Source of the DNA: Desulfopila sp. IMCC35006
GTDB taxonomy: Bacteria; Desulfobacterota; Desulfobulbia; Desulfobulbales; Desulfocapsaceae
DNA: 64,000 nucleotides
Direction of reading: 5' to 3'
NCBI RefSeq assembly: GCF_005116645.1
Contig: NZ_SWCM01000003.1
Span: 248,001 to 312,000, forward strand
Both the position numbers and the translations under genes were made by a program. Positions 35,141-44,364 of this stretch are shown here, piece by piece (the first letter of the stretch is position 1; every line of letters starts with the position of its first letter). The notes below the pieces were generated by a model. That model searched no databases. It was given only the letters and a program-made list of their open reading frames with translations, and had not been told where the DNA came from.

Positions 35141-36016
35141 ATGGATAGGCTGAAATATCTCGTCATCGGAATTTTAGCATTATTTTTAGCCGGATGCGGA
35201 AAAGGACAAGTTGTTGTTGAAACACTGAACGTAGCCGAAGGGCCGTCCGCCAGTGCCGTCGGCCAGGGAAAAAGCATCGTAATTCTTCCTTTCGCCGATT
35301 ACTCCGAGGGAAATATAGCTTCTGCCCAAAGAAGAAATATGCTTGTCACGGAAGCCTTGACTGACCGCCTCATCGTCAATGGATTTAGCCTCCCCGTCCA
35401 GGACGATGTCTATGACTATCTGGTCAGTGAAAATGTCATCAGTGCCAATAAGAGTTCGCTTGCCGTAGAACTTAACAATGACTGGTCCGATGCAATGAAG
35501 GCTGAACTGCGAACATATATGGTCCAGGCCGAAAACGACAACGCACAAATTGCCGGTGACTCCTCTGGCACCCACGGACTTGATGCTCAAACCGTCAGCC
35601 AGATTGGCCGGCAATTTAATGCCGATTATATAGTCAGAGGCCGGATTCTCGAATTTAAAACCAGACAGGGAACCTCCTGGGCGCCCAACAGAAGAGGCTT
35701 TCTACCCGTTATATTCGGGAGCACCGGCCGGGCCGTTTTCGGCTACGCCAGCTCAGATTCCTATGATAAGGAAGATGCTTCTCGTACCGCCGATCTCACC
35801 TATGGCGAGGGACCGATTGATGGTGAGGGCATGGTAAAGATACGCATGTGGGTGCAGGAAACTGCCACCGGCAATGTCATCTGGACGAATAGTATAAAAG
35901 TCCAGGTTTCGCCGGAATCGGTAGTTGCCGACAATCAGTATGACACTCTTTTTGACACCGCCATCGACAAAAGCGTGACAACTCTCGTTGATCACTTCGT
36001 TGCCTACGGTCTCTAA
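35141..36016 (+). CDS. CsgG/FlgO-like outer-membrane lipoprotein
   Basis: 291 residues with a lipobox LAGC (C at about 19). The folded part begins SIVILPFADYSEG and contains QIGRQFNADYIVRGRILEF and GNVIWTNSIKVQV, the alternating strand-helix pattern of CsgG/FlgO-type assembly lipoproteins. It is the last gene of the pilus cluster, 44 bp after the secretin. A structural or pore-assembly helper of the secretin in the outer membrane is a reasonable inference. No named family fits fully. Confidence 0.6.
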   Translation: MDRLKYLVIGILALFLAGCGKGQVVVETLNVAEGPSASAVGQGKSIVILPFADYSEGNIASAQRRNMLVTEALTDRLIVNGFSLPVQDDVYDYLVSENVISANKSSLAVELNNDWSDAMKAELRTYMVQAENDNAQIAGDSSGTHGLDAQTVSQIGRQFNADYIVRGRILEFKTRQGTSWAPNRRGFLPVIFGSTGRAVFGYASSDSYDKEDASRTADLTYGEGPIDGEGMVKIRMWVQETATGNVIWTNSIKVQVSPESVVADNQYDTLFDTAIDKSVTTLVDHFVAYGL

Positions 36017-36044
36017 TTACTCTGCTCTACTCGACAATTTACAT

Positions 36045-36085
36045 AAAAAAGGGGATGTTGGCGTTATGCCGACATCCCCTTTTTT
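36045..36085. terminator. Bidirectional terminator
   Basis: An 18-bp stem (AAAAAAGGGGATGTTGGC with its complement, one G-T pair) and a 5-nt loop with A and T runs on the two sides. It ends the pilus operon on the plus strand and secB on the minus strand. Confidence 0.9.
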
Positions 36086-36102
36086 ATTGCGAAATATGTT
36101 GA

Positions 36103-36576
36103 TTAATTTTTCGCTTCTTCTTTTTTCTTCTGGGCATTCTGAAAGAGCCCCATAAAGTTGACCGGTTCCATCAAAAACGGCACAAAACCACCGTCTATCG
36201 AGACCTGGCTGACAATCTGTCTGGTAAACGGAAACAGCAGCGTAGGACAGTCTACCCCGAGCAACATAGCCATATGCTCACTGGGAATATTTTTCAGCAT
36301 GAAAACAGCAGCATGCTCTATCTCGAGAATAAACAGCACCTTGCTGTCCTCTTTTGAGGATACTTTGGACGTAATATGGAGACTGATTTCCCAGTGATCG
36401 GCATCTATCTGTTTGTTGTTGAGCTGGAGGTTTACCTCAACCGACGGATCCGTTTTCTGTCGATCAGTAAAGACCTGCGGAGCGTTCGGGTTTTCAAATG
36501 ACAGATCTTTGATATACATTTTCTGCATTCTGAATTGTGGTTTTTCTGTATTTTCTTTTTCTGCGTTTTCTACCAT
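36103..36576 (-). CDS. secB: Export chaperone SecB
   Basis: 157 residues, near the family length. It has QKMYIKDLSFENPNAPQVF at the start, typical of SecB, and GGFVPFLMEPVNFMGLF at the end. It forms a tetramer that keeps preproteins unfolded and hands them to SecA. Its AAG/Lys/Glu-rich ends are ordinary. A strong GAGGAG ribosome site precedes the start. The gene lies alone between two terminators/spacers. Confidence 0.93.
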   Translation of the reverse strand: MVENAEKENTEKPQFRMQKMYIKDLSFENPNAPQVFTDRQKTDPSVEVNLQLNNKQIDADHWEISLHITSKVSSKEDSKVLFILEIEHAAVFMLKNIPSEHMAMLLGVDCPTLLFPFTRQIVSQVSIDGGFVPFLMEPVNFMGLFQNAQKKKEEAKN

Positions 36577-36737
36577 GATACTCCTCGATATTGTTGATAT
36601 GGGAATGGTCTAAAAGAACAATGATTTGCAGCCATCTATGAGTTCACACTGGCTTTTCACGAGCTCTTCGTGCCTCTAGCTTTATTAGACCGTACTTAGC
36701 CGATTGAGGCAAGTCTTCTGCGCCTGTTTTTCGTCAA

Positions 36738-39572
36738 TTAGAGCAAAACCTGTTTGAGGAAATGCCCGGTGTAGGATTCTTTAACTTCGATTAAATCTTC
36801 CGGTGAACCAACCGCCACAATGGTGCCGCCGCCTTCACCGCCCTCTGGTCCCACGTCTATAATCCAGTCGGCAGTTTTAATCACATCAAGATTATGTTCG
36901 ATGACAATAACCGTATTGCCTTGGTCGACGAGGATATTCAGAACATTGAGCAGGTGCTGGATATCTGCCGGATGCAGGCCGGTGGTCGGTTCATCGAGGA
37001 TATACAATGTTTTCCCGCTGCTTCGGCCGGACAGTTCCTTGGCCAGCTTGACCCGTTGCGCCTCGCCGCCGGAGAGTGTAACCGACGATTGCCCCAGTGA
37101 GATATAGGTCAGTCCCACATCATAGAGTGTCTGGAGCTTATGTTTGACGGAGGGTACATTCTGGAAAAAATCGAGTGCCTCCTCCACCGTCATTGCCAGC
37201 ACTTCCTGGATAGTTTTATCCCGGTATTTTATTTCCAGGGTTTCGCTGTTATACCGCCGTCCTCTGCATGTTTCACACTCGACATATATATCCGGCAGAA
37301 AATGCATGGCGATCTTGTTGACTCCCTCCCCTTCACAGGCCTCGCACCTGCCGCCTTTGATATTAAAACTGAAGCGACCGGGCTTGTATCCCCGTGACCT
37401 CGACTCCGGCAGGCGGGAGAAGAGGTCCCGGATCGGGGTGAAAACTCCGGTGTACGTTGCCGGGTTGGAACGAGGAGTCCTGCCGATCGGGCTTTGATCG
37501 ATATCGATTATTTTATCAATAAGATCAAGACCCGTCAAAACCGTATTGTCCTGACTGAAACCGGCAAGCCTTTTACTTAAGCCTGACTTAGCCAGACTGA
37601 ACAGCGTTTCGATAACCAAAGAACTTTTTCCTGAACCGGATACCCCGGTTACACAGGTCATTGCCTGCAATGGAAACGAGGCGCTAATCTTTTTCAGGTT
37701 GTTAATACTGCAATTTTCAAGCTTAAGGCAATGTTTTGCACCGAGGCGTATCTTTCTTCTCTTGTCCGGTTTTTTAATCTCGATTCGACCAGATAGATAG
37801 GCACCTGTGGCAGAAACCTCATTTTTCAGCAGACCCTGAACATCCCCGCTGTAGACAATGTGTCCCCCATGAATTCCAGCCCCTGGCCCCATATCCAGCA
37901 CATGATCCGCGGCCAGAATGGTATCGGTGTCATGTTCGACGACGATCACGCTATTGCCTAAATCACGCAATTCAAGCAAGGTATTGATCAGTTTCTGGTT
38001 GTCGCGCTGATGCAGCCCGATACTCGGCTCGTCTAAAATATAGAGTACTCCGGCCAGACGCGAACCAATCTGCGATGCAAGACGAATCCGCTGGGCCTCG
38101 CCGCCGGACAGGGTACCCGCCCGTCTCTCAAGAGACAGATAGCCCAGCCCTACATCACAAAGAAAAGAGAGGCGGTCGATAATTTCTTTCAGGATTGACT
38201 GGCCGATCTTTTTTTCCCTCTCGGTGAAGGGCAGCTGCGGCAGTTCGGCAAGAATCGTTTCAATCGACAGACAGGTCAGCGCATATATCGACCATTTGCC
38301 AACATGCACCGCGAGGGCCTCAGGCTTGAGTCGCGCCCCCAGACAGCGAGGACATTGCTGCTCGTTCATATATTTCGCCAGTTCGTCGCGAACCATCGGC
38401 GATTGAGTCTCGTGAAATCGGCGATCCAGCTGGGGGATCACCCCCTCAAACTGTTTCACCGCGGACATGCTGCGGCGACCATTGCGATAGTGGAACTGTA
38501 TCTCTTCTTTACCTGAGCCGTAGAGGAATATTTCCTGAATCTTTTGAGATAATTTGGCAAAAGGTGTTGTCAGGGAAATGCCATAATGTTTGGCGACGGA
38601 TTCGAGCATATGGCCGGCATACGACTCTTCATTACGCCATCCCCAGGGAGCAATCGCCCCCTCGCTGATGGATTTCGCCGAATCGGGCACAACGAGCGAA
38701 GCATCAAAAAACTGTTTAACGCCCAGTCCGCCGCACTCTTCACATGCCCCTTGCGGATTGTTGAATGAGAACAACTGGGTGGAGATCGGCGGCATGGAGA
38801 TGCCGCAGGTATGGCAGGCGGCAAGTTCACTGAAAAGGCGTTCCGAATTGTCGTCGGGAAAAAGAACAAGAAGAAACCCGTCAGTCAGCTTGACCGCCGT
38901 GCTGACCGAGTCGGCCAACCGCCGGCGAATGGATTCCTTGACGACCAGCCGGTCGATTACCACCTCAATGGAATGTTTCTTATTTTTATCGAGAGCAGTC
39001 ACATCATCGGCATGCAGAATATCGCCGTTTACCCGGACACGAACAAACCCTTCTTTGCGAATCCGGGCCAGGAGCTGTTCGTGGCGCCCTTTTCGCTCCG
39101 TGACGAGCGGGGCGAGAAGAACGATCTTTGTTCCCTCCGGCAGCAGCATGAGTCCATTGACCATATCTTCAATGGACTGCGCCTCTATCGGACGACCGCA
39201 CTGATGACAATGGGGATGTCCGCAGCGGGCAAACAGCAGGCGGAGGTGATCATATATCTCCGTTACCGTCCCTACTGTTGACCGGGGATTTTTGCTGGTT
39301 GTTTTTTGTTCAATGGAGACCGCCGGCGATAACCCTTCCAGGGAATCGACATCAGGCTTATCCATCTGGCCGAGAAATTGCCGGGCGTAGGTTGACAGCG
39401 ATTCGACATACCTGCGCTGCCCTTCGGCATAGAGCGTATCAAAGGCCAGCGTTGATTTGCCGGAGCCCGACAGACCGGTGAACAGCACGAGGGCATTACG
39501 GGGCAGATCAACGTCAATATTTTTCAGATTGTGCATTCGTGCACCACGAATGCTCAGTGTTTTTGGTTCCAT
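36738..39572 (-). CDS. uvrA: Excinuclease ABC subunit A
   Basis: 944 residues, full family length. Two ABC ATPase modules are present, with Walker A GLSGSGKST (about 33-41) and GVSGSGKSS (near 645). The UvrB-binding and insertion regions are in place, and both zinc fingers are visible (CHTCGIS/CEECGG near 255-290; CEACEGEG/CETCRG near 745-770). Signature LSGGEAQR appears twice. It recognises bulky DNA lesions and loads UvrB. Standard single-gene locus. Confidence 0.97.
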   Translation of the reverse strand: MEPKTLSIRGARMHNLKNIDVDLPRNALVLFTGLSGSGKSTLAFDTLYAEGQRRYVESLSTYARQFLGQMDKPDVDSLEGLSPAVSIEQKTTSKNPRSTVGTVTEIYDHLRLLFARCGHPHCHQCGRPIEAQSIEDMVNGLMLLPEGTKIVLLAPLVTERKGRHEQLLARIRKEGFVRVRVNGDILHADDVTALDKNKKHSIEVVIDRLVVKESIRRRLADSVSTAVKLTDGFLLVLFPDDNSERLFSELAACHTCGISMPPISTQLFSFNNPQGACEECGGLGVKQFFDASLVVPDSAKSISEGAIAPWGWRNEESYAGHMLESVAKHYGISLTTPFAKLSQKIQEIFLYGSGKEEIQFHYRNGRRSMSAVKQFEGVIPQLDRRFHETQSPMVRDELAKYMNEQQCPRCLGARLKPEALAVHVGKWSIYALTCLSIETILAELPQLPFTEREKKIGQSILKEIIDRLSFLCDVGLGYLSLERRAGTLSGGEAQRIRLASQIGSRLAGVLYILDEPSIGLHQRDNQKLINTLLELRDLGNSVIVVEHDTDTILAADHVLDMGPGAGIHGGHIVYSGDVQGLLKNEVSATGAYLSGRIEIKKPDKRRKIRLGAKHCLKLENCSINNLKKISASFPLQAMTCVTGVSGSGKSSLVIETLFSLAKSGLSKRLAGFSQDNTVLTGLDLIDKIIDIDQSPIGRTPRSNPATYTGVFTPIRDLFSRLPESRSRGYKPGRFSFNIKGGRCEACEGEGVNKIAMHFLPDIYVECETCRGRRYNSETLEIKYRDKTIQEVLAMTVEEALDFFQNVPSVKHKLQTLYDVGLTYISLGQSSVTLSGGEAQRVKLAKELSGRSSGKTLYILDEPTTGLHPADIQHLLNVLNILVDQGNTVIVIEHNLDVIKTADWIIDVGPEGGEGGGTIVAVGSPEDLIEVKESYTGHFLKQVLL

Positions 39573-39610
39573 GAAAAAACGCAGAGAAAAATTGGAGGGG
39601 CTTCAGACAG

Positions 39611-40042
39611 TTATCTGCTGAGAAGGTTGTAATGATCAACTTTAATGCACCGGTCCATCACCACAAAAAGCCCATGCCTGTGGGCAAGTTCGGCTGCGGC
39701 TTCATTGATTATTCCCTGCTGCATCCACAGCGTACGGGGGAGCGGCTTCAGGGTTATGAGCTGTTCAACAATGGGCAATACATCCTCTGATTTTCTAAAA
39801 ATATCGACAATATCCACCGGGTCGGGAATCGCCGCGAGATCGGCATAACAGGTTCGCCCGAGGATCTCTTTCTGCCCCGGGTTGACAGGATAGATAGTAT
39901 ATCCGGCATCAATCAGATACCGGCCAACCATATTACTGGGTCTATTTTCTTTTGGCGACAGGCCGACAATGGCAATCGACGTGGCTGTTTTAAGAAGCCG
40001 GGTAATGTCCGCTGTTTGCTGAAGGGCATCAAGGGTCTGCAT
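39611..40042 (-). CDS. CoA-binding protein (YccU-like)
   Basis: 143 residues with a Rossmann-like CoA-binding domain: IAIVGLSPKENRPS near 24-37, VNPGQKEILGR near 54-64 and WMQQGIINEAAA near 106-117. Small proteins of this group bind CoA or a nucleotide; the physiological role is not defined. It starts 38 bp after uvrA ends on the same strand's reading order (upstream of uvrA) and may share its transcript. Confidence 0.85.
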   Translation of the reverse strand: MQTLDALQQTADITRLLKTATSIAIVGLSPKENRPSNMVGRYLIDAGYTIYPVNPGQKEILGRTCYADLAAIPDPVDIVDIFRKSEDVLPIVEQLITLKPLPRTLWMQQGIINEAAAELAHRHGLFVVMDRCIKVDHYNLLSR

Positions 40043-40190
40043 TAATATACTCGCAATTAGTCAAATTTCAGGATGTATTGTGGGGATATAATGATGACCC
40101 CATAGACAAAAGTCAAGATACCAATTATATACTACGCAACGCGGAACAAAAACCATCCCTGAACATCTTTGCATTGCATGAGGAAATTGA

Positions 40191-41057
40191 GTGAATTTTC
40201 AAGACATCATTTTAGAATTGCATAAATATTGGGCAGAACAAGGCTGTGTCATCCAACAACCCTATGACATGGAGGTAGGTGCGGGGACGTTCCATCCAGC
40301 CACCCTGCTCCGAGCCCTGGGTCCTGAACCATGGAAATGTGCCTACCCGCAACCCTCCAGAAGGCCAACCGACGGACGGTATGGCAATAATCCGAACAGA
40401 TTGCAGCATTATTACCAGTATCAGGTGGTAATTAAGCCCTCGCCCTTAAATGTACAGGAACTCTACCTGGGAAGCCTGGAAAGATTCGGTCTCAATCTTC
40501 TCGATCACGATATCCGTTTTGTTGAGGATGACTGGGAATCACCAACCCTTGGTGCTTCCGGACTGGGCTGGGAGGTGTGGCTGGACGGCATGGAAATAAC
40601 CCAGTTTACTTATTTCCAGCAGGCCGGGTCCATCGAACTGCATCCGACAACGGTCGAGATCACTTACGGCCTGGAGCGCATCGCCATGTATCTTCAAGGC
40701 GTTGAAAGCGTCTACGATATAGCCTGGAACGATACAGTCAGCTACGGTGAAATTTTTCATCAGGCGGAGGTCGAATTTTCCACCTTCAACTTTGAAGAAG
40801 CAAATGTTGAAAAACTTCTGATGTTTTTTGACACCTATGAACAGGAAGCACATAAACTGGTCGACAAAAAACTCATTCTGCCCGCTTATGACTACTGCCT
40901 GAAATGCTCACACACCTTCAATCTGCTTGACGCACGCAAAGCTATCAGCGTCAATGAAAGAACCAGATACATCGGACGTATCCGAAATATCGCCAGAAAG
41001 GTTGCAGAAGCATATGTTGAACAACGGGCGAGCATGAATCACCCGCTCATCAAATAA
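40191..41057 (+). CDS. glyQ: Glycyl-tRNA synthetase alpha subunit
   Basis: 288 residues, class II catalytic subunit of the alpha2beta2 bacterial enzyme. It shows the family text [37 protein letters not shown] (motif 2 region) and [13 protein letters not shown] (motif 3). The start is GTG at 40191, preceded by GAGGAAA. The beta subunit gene glyS, usually directly downstream, is not here; the next gene is the opposed selC. It charges tRNA-Gly only together with the beta subunit, so glyS must be elsewhere. Confidence 0.95.
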   Translation: MNFQDIILELHKYWAEQGCVIQQPYDMEVGAGTFHPATLLRALGPEPWKCAYPQPSRRPTDGRYGNNPNRLQHYYQYQVVIKPSPLNVQELYLGSLERFGLNLLDHDIRFVEDDWESPTLGASGLGWEVWLDGMEITQFTYFQQAGSIELHPTTVEITYGLERIAMYLQGVESVYDIAWNDTVSYGEIFHQAEVEFSTFNFEEANVEKLLMFFDTYEQEAHKLVDKKLILPAYDYCLKCSHTFNLLDARKAISVNERTRYIGRIRNIARKVAEAYVEQRASMNHPLIK

Positions 41058-41079
41058 TGGCAGACCGCACACAACAGAT

Positions 41080-41177
41080 TGGCGGAAGTGCATGGGAATC
41101 GAACCCACCTAACGGGCTATTAACCCGCTACACCGGATTTGAAGTCCGGGAGAGCCACCAGTGCCCTATCCACTTCC
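41080..41177 (-). tRNA. selC: tRNA-Sec (anticodon TCA)
   Basis: 98 nt including encoded CCA. Acceptor GGAAGTG/CACTTCC with G discriminator, a long D arm, anticodon loop CTTCAAA (anticodon TCA), and a long variable arm (GTAGCGGGTTAATAGCCCGTTA region) followed by GGTTCGATTCC. This is the structure of selenocysteine tRNA, which inserts selenocysteine at UGA codons with SelB. It implies that the genome encodes selenoproteins. It lies 22 bp from the convergent glyQ stop. Confidence 0.93.
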
Positions 41178-41442
41178 ACAAGCATTTGAAGGTGTGACAA
41201 AAAGAAAAGAATATACTAATAAGTGTTGACCTTGAAAACAACTATTTATTATATTACTCTTTTTAATTGAGCCAGTCGTATACAATGCTCTGCACCCCAC
41301 GTATTTTTTACCGCTAACCCGATGAGCGGGATTCTTTATGCAACCCTCTTTGCGGGAAATTAGAACTTGCACGAAATTCTTCACTAAAACTTAAAAAAGA
41401 ATTTCTAAACCACCCATCAAGGACATAATTCAAACCATACCT

Positions 41443-41832
41443 ATGCAGTGTGAAAGACTAATTAAGATGATTAAGTCGTGGTATCTTCATGTTCGCGAAG
41501 AAACCATGGCTCCAGCCCGCATGATATCTTTCATCGAAAAACATGCCGCAAGCTGTGACATCTGCCAAAGCGACCCGGATCTTAAAGAAGAAATTATAAA
41601 AATTACCGAATTGGTCCTGCCGGAGTCGAAAATCCCCAAAGCCGTCCGGCAAAAAAGCAGCCTGGATGACGACGAAGGTGAAGATCTGGATGACGACGAT
41701 GTTGAATCTGATGATGACACCGATGTAGACGACACCGATGATAGCGATGAATCCGACGAAGATATTGATGCTGATGACGACGATGACCTCGACCTGGATG
41801 ATGAGCTTTCAGACGAGGAAGATGAAATCTGA
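41443..41832 (+). CDS. Small protein with HxxxCxxC finger and Asp-rich tail
   Basis: 129 residues. The first 70 residues are helical with H35-x3-C-x2-C (HAASCDICQ), resembling the zinc-binding anti-sigma (zf-HC2) fold. The last 58 residues (about 72-129) are almost all Asp, Glu and Ser, in an unbroken acidic tail. No membrane segment. The composition suggests a flexible, calcium- or protein-binding tail. I do not recognise a named family. It stands alone on the plus strand between selC and plsC. Confidence 0.6.
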   Translation: MQCERLIKMIKSWYLHVREETMAPARMISFIEKHAASCDICQSDPDLKEEIIKITELVLPESKIPKAVRQKSSLDDDEGEDLDDDDVESDDDTDVDDTDDSDESDEDIDADDDDDLDLDDELSDEEDEI

Positions 41833-41866
41833 AACAGAAGACTGACTTATGACACCTCAGGTGCGG

Positions 41867-41905
41867 TAAAAAAGCCCCTGAGGTTTTCCTCTCGCAAAAC
41901 CTCAG
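41867..41905 (-). terminator. Terminator of plsC
   Basis: A 10-bp stem (CTGAGGTTTT / AAAACCTCAG), 8-nt loop. On the minus strand it is followed by GGGGCTTTTTT, an intrinsic terminator for plsC. On the plus strand no T run follows. Confidence 0.75.
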
Positions 41906-41925
41906 CCCCCCCCTGCTCCTTCCTT

Positions 41926-42699
41926 CTATTCCCCCTCCCACTCCTGCAATTTCCCAGCAATGAAGGCATTGATAGCAGCATGCTCCTCATCACCTTTTCC
42001 TTTGACCCTGACGGGTTCGCCGAAAGCAAAATGTGCTTTTTTAGTTACGTCCAGTTTGCCAAAATCTTTGATTTTTTTTCCGTTTTGCCAGCAATCTGTT
42101 TTCAAAGCCAAGGGTACGACAGCTACCTCCGCTTTTTTGGCGAGCTTCACGCCGATCGAACTCATCTGATTGGGATCAAAGGTATGAGATCGGGTTGTCT
42201 GCGGAAAAACGATGATGGAAATATCATGTTGCAACCTGTCAAGCCCTTCGTTCAATACGGTTTTTAAATCCTGCCTTGGATTTGTCCGCGTTACGGTAAT
42301 CGGATTACGGGAACGCATGACATATTTAAATACCGGATAGGAAAGGAGTGAATCTTTCACCACAAAGGTTACCGGTTTTATCGGCTGGATCATAACCGGA
42401 AGCAATAAGGTTTCCATCATGCTCATATGGTTACCGATAATGACAACGGGCCCACTTGCAGCGACGACGTTTTCAATCCCCGATATTTCGACCCTAATTC
42501 CGACCTTCTCCAGTTGCTGCATCACCTCGTAGCTGCTCTCCATCCAGTTTGAGCCATCATAACGTCCACGCTTGGCAAGCCTGCTGGCCCGGTACACAAT
42601 ACAAAAAAGGTGCAGATAAAAATTCAGCGAGGGAAAAAGCTTTGACTGAGGCCGTTTTTCTGTCAGATAGTGAAAATTGGTATACGGGATTTTATGCAT
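41926..42699 (-). CDS. 1-acyl-glycerol-3-phosphate acyltransferase-like protein, with variant active-site motifs
   Basis: 257 residues of the PlsC/LPLAT family. The catalytic histidine box reads NHMSMMET (H91, E96), that is HxxxxE instead of HxxxxD, and the second box reads FPQTTRS instead of FPEGTRS (near 160). There is no long hydrophobic leader; a short hydrophobic start (LHLFCIVYRA) may dip into the membrane. It should acylate lysophosphatidate or a related glycerol lipid. The double change could alter substrate choice, though I have the impression that this variant pair recurs in Desulfobacterota. Confidence 0.78.
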   Translation of the reverse strand: MHKIPYTNFHYLTEKRPQSKLFPSLNFYLHLFCIVYRASRLAKRGRYDGSNWMESSYEVMQQLEKVGIRVEISGIENVVAASGPVVIIGNHMSMMETLLLPVMIQPIKPVTFVVKDSLLSYPVFKYVMRSRNPITVTRTNPRQDLKTVLNEGLDRLQHDISIIVFPQTTRSHTFDPNQMSSIGVKLAKKAEVAVVPLALKTDCWQNGKKIKDFGKLDVTKKAHFAFGEPVRVKGKGDEEHAAINAFIAGKLQEWEGE

Positions 42700-43048
42700 A
42701 GCTCTATTGCCAGGGTTGTAGGTTCGAGATATCGGGCCAGACCAGAGAAAGTCTCAGTTCGTTTAAGAGATACGCATAGCATATAATGATAAAACAGAAT
42801 TGATACTGATGGACGTTGCCGATTATTACAATTTGTAGATAGCACGAACGGCCCTTCTGTATCAATAAAAATTGAGTATTTTGTTAACATCAGCTATCAG
42901 CAGCCAAACACGGTGTATTGTGATGTTTGTTTGTGCCTGTATCCATTCCGATTGATACTCAACGCTGAAGCTGTTAAGTTTGGCAACGCAGTGGTTAGAT
43001 TTTCTCGATATCGGCAGAACTCTATCAAAAAATATCAGAATTGGTTTT
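42700..43048. other. Divergent spacer between plsC and the TPR gene
   Basis: 349 bp containing the promoters of both divergent units. No hairpin, repeat or gene that I can support. An in-frame upstream start for the TPR gene at 42980 lacks a ribosome site. Confidence 0.4.
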
Positions 43049-43828
43049 ATGCAAGACAACAACGAAGCGCCCCTCGCCGTCTCACATAAACTGGGCCTGC
43101 CAGGAGAAGCAACACCTTCTGGTCTGATTCCTCCGGAGCGGACTGAAACTGGCCTGATCACAAAGCTTTTATTTGTTTCACTTGTTGCGGCAATTATTTT
43201 GGCAAGCACAATCCCGGTCTTTTCCGCCTCGGCTGAAGCTCCAGGTAATGTGGCATACCAAAAAGCCATGCTCGCCCTCATCAACAGACAGTTCCCGGAA
43301 GCCATTTCCTCCTTCGCCAAGCTTCAGACCAGTTATCCGGCGATGAGCGATAAAATCACCTTGCCATATGCCGAGGCCTTGCTTGGACACGCTGACAACC
43401 TGCGTAAAAATGATCCGAAACAGGCGATCGTTCTTTTAAGAAAAGCTCTCCAACTGGATCCACGAAGCGTTCGAGCCCATTTTCAGCTGGGCCTGGTCCT
43501 CACAAGCCAAAAAGACTATGTCGCCGCAATTGAGAGTTACCAAAAAGCCATTGCATTAAACCCGAAATTTCCAGATACTTTCTTTAACCTGGGCTTTGTT
43601 TATGCGGTGTCAAAAAATTACGCCAAGGCTGAAGAAATGTACGACCAAGCCATAGCGCTCAAACCTGACTATCTCGACGAAGCACTATTTAACCTTGCTA
43701 TAATTCAGGACAAACAAAACAAAAAGGAACAGAGTCTCGCCAATCTTAAAAAAGCCCTGACCGTGAATCCCAAAAATCAGTCTGTACAAAACTATCTTAA
43801 AAAAATACAAGGAGTTTCAGCAGAATGA
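43049..43828 (+). CDS. Membrane-anchored TPR protein
   Basis: 259 residues from the ATG at 43049. One membrane helix at about 36-60 is followed by four or more tetratricopeptide repeats (AHFQLGLVLTSQKDYVAAIE; TFFNLGFVYAVSKNYAKAEE; ALFNLAIIQDKQNKKEQSLA). The TPR solenoid faces the periplasm. It overlaps the LysM lipoprotein gene by 4 bp. TPR plus LysM next to each other suggests a cell-wall-associated scaffold. Confidence 0.72.
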   Translation: MQDNNEAPLAVSHKLGLPGEATPSGLIPPERTETGLITKLLFVSLVAAIILASTIPVFSASAEAPGNVAYQKAMLALINRQFPEAISSFAKLQTSYPAMSDKITLPYAEALLGHADNLRKNDPKQAIVLLRKALQLDPRSVRAHFQLGLVLTSQKDYVAAIESYQKAIALNPKFPDTFFNLGFVYAVSKNYAKAEEMYDQAIALKPDYLDEALFNLAIIQDKQNKKEQSLANLKKALTVNPKNQSVQNYLKKIQGVSAE

Positions 43829-44364
43829 GACCATCTAACCACACGTATCTTGTCTTTTTTCTCACCCTGATATCTGCGCTTGTCCTTGCAGGCTGTACAC
43901 CTAAACCCAAGCATGTAGGCAAAAACGCGGCACCGGTGCCCGAAAAAACGATAGAAGCCGTGGCGGAACAGCCAGAGACGGAACTGCCAGAGATGGAATT
44001 TCAAGCAGGCGACAAGGCCTACCCCGAAGGCTACTACGTTCATACGGTCAGCGTGCCCAACGAGAGCATTTCAATCATTGCCAGATGGTATACCGGCGAC
44101 CAGAAAAATTGGGTACTGCTGGCAAAATGTAACCCGACCATCAACCCCAACCGAATTTTTCTGGGGAATAAGATTAAAATCCCGCGCAGGATGATTACAA
44201 GACCGACCCCGCTTCCCCCCGAATTTGTCCAACAGTCTCAAACGGAACCACAACGGAAACGGAAAAAAAAGATTTCCCAGGCAAAAACTACAGTCACACC
44301 GGCAGCACCTGCAGCACCTGCAAAGGAAGAGGCGCCCTTACTTTTTGGCCCCAAAGGATTTTAG
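43825..44364 (+). CDS. LysM-domain lipoprotein
   Basis: 179 residues with lipobox LAGC (C at about 24). One LysM domain at about 70-118 (YVHTVSVPNESISIIARWYTG ... NPTINPNRIFLGNKIKIPRR) binds peptidoglycan. The C-terminal part is Pro/Ala/Lys-rich. It is translationally coupled to the TPR gene (4-bp overlap). It is likely to tether an envelope complex to the wall; no enzymatic domain. Confidence 0.82.
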   Translation: MRPSNHTYLVFFLTLISALVLAGCTPKPKHVGKNAAPVPEKTIEAVAEQPETELPEMEFQAGDKAYPEGYYVHTVSVPNESISIIARWYTGDQKNWVLLAKCNPTINPNRIFLGNKIKIPRRMITRPTPLPPEFVQQSQTEPQRKRKKKISQAKTTVTPAAPAAPAKEEAPLLFGPKGF

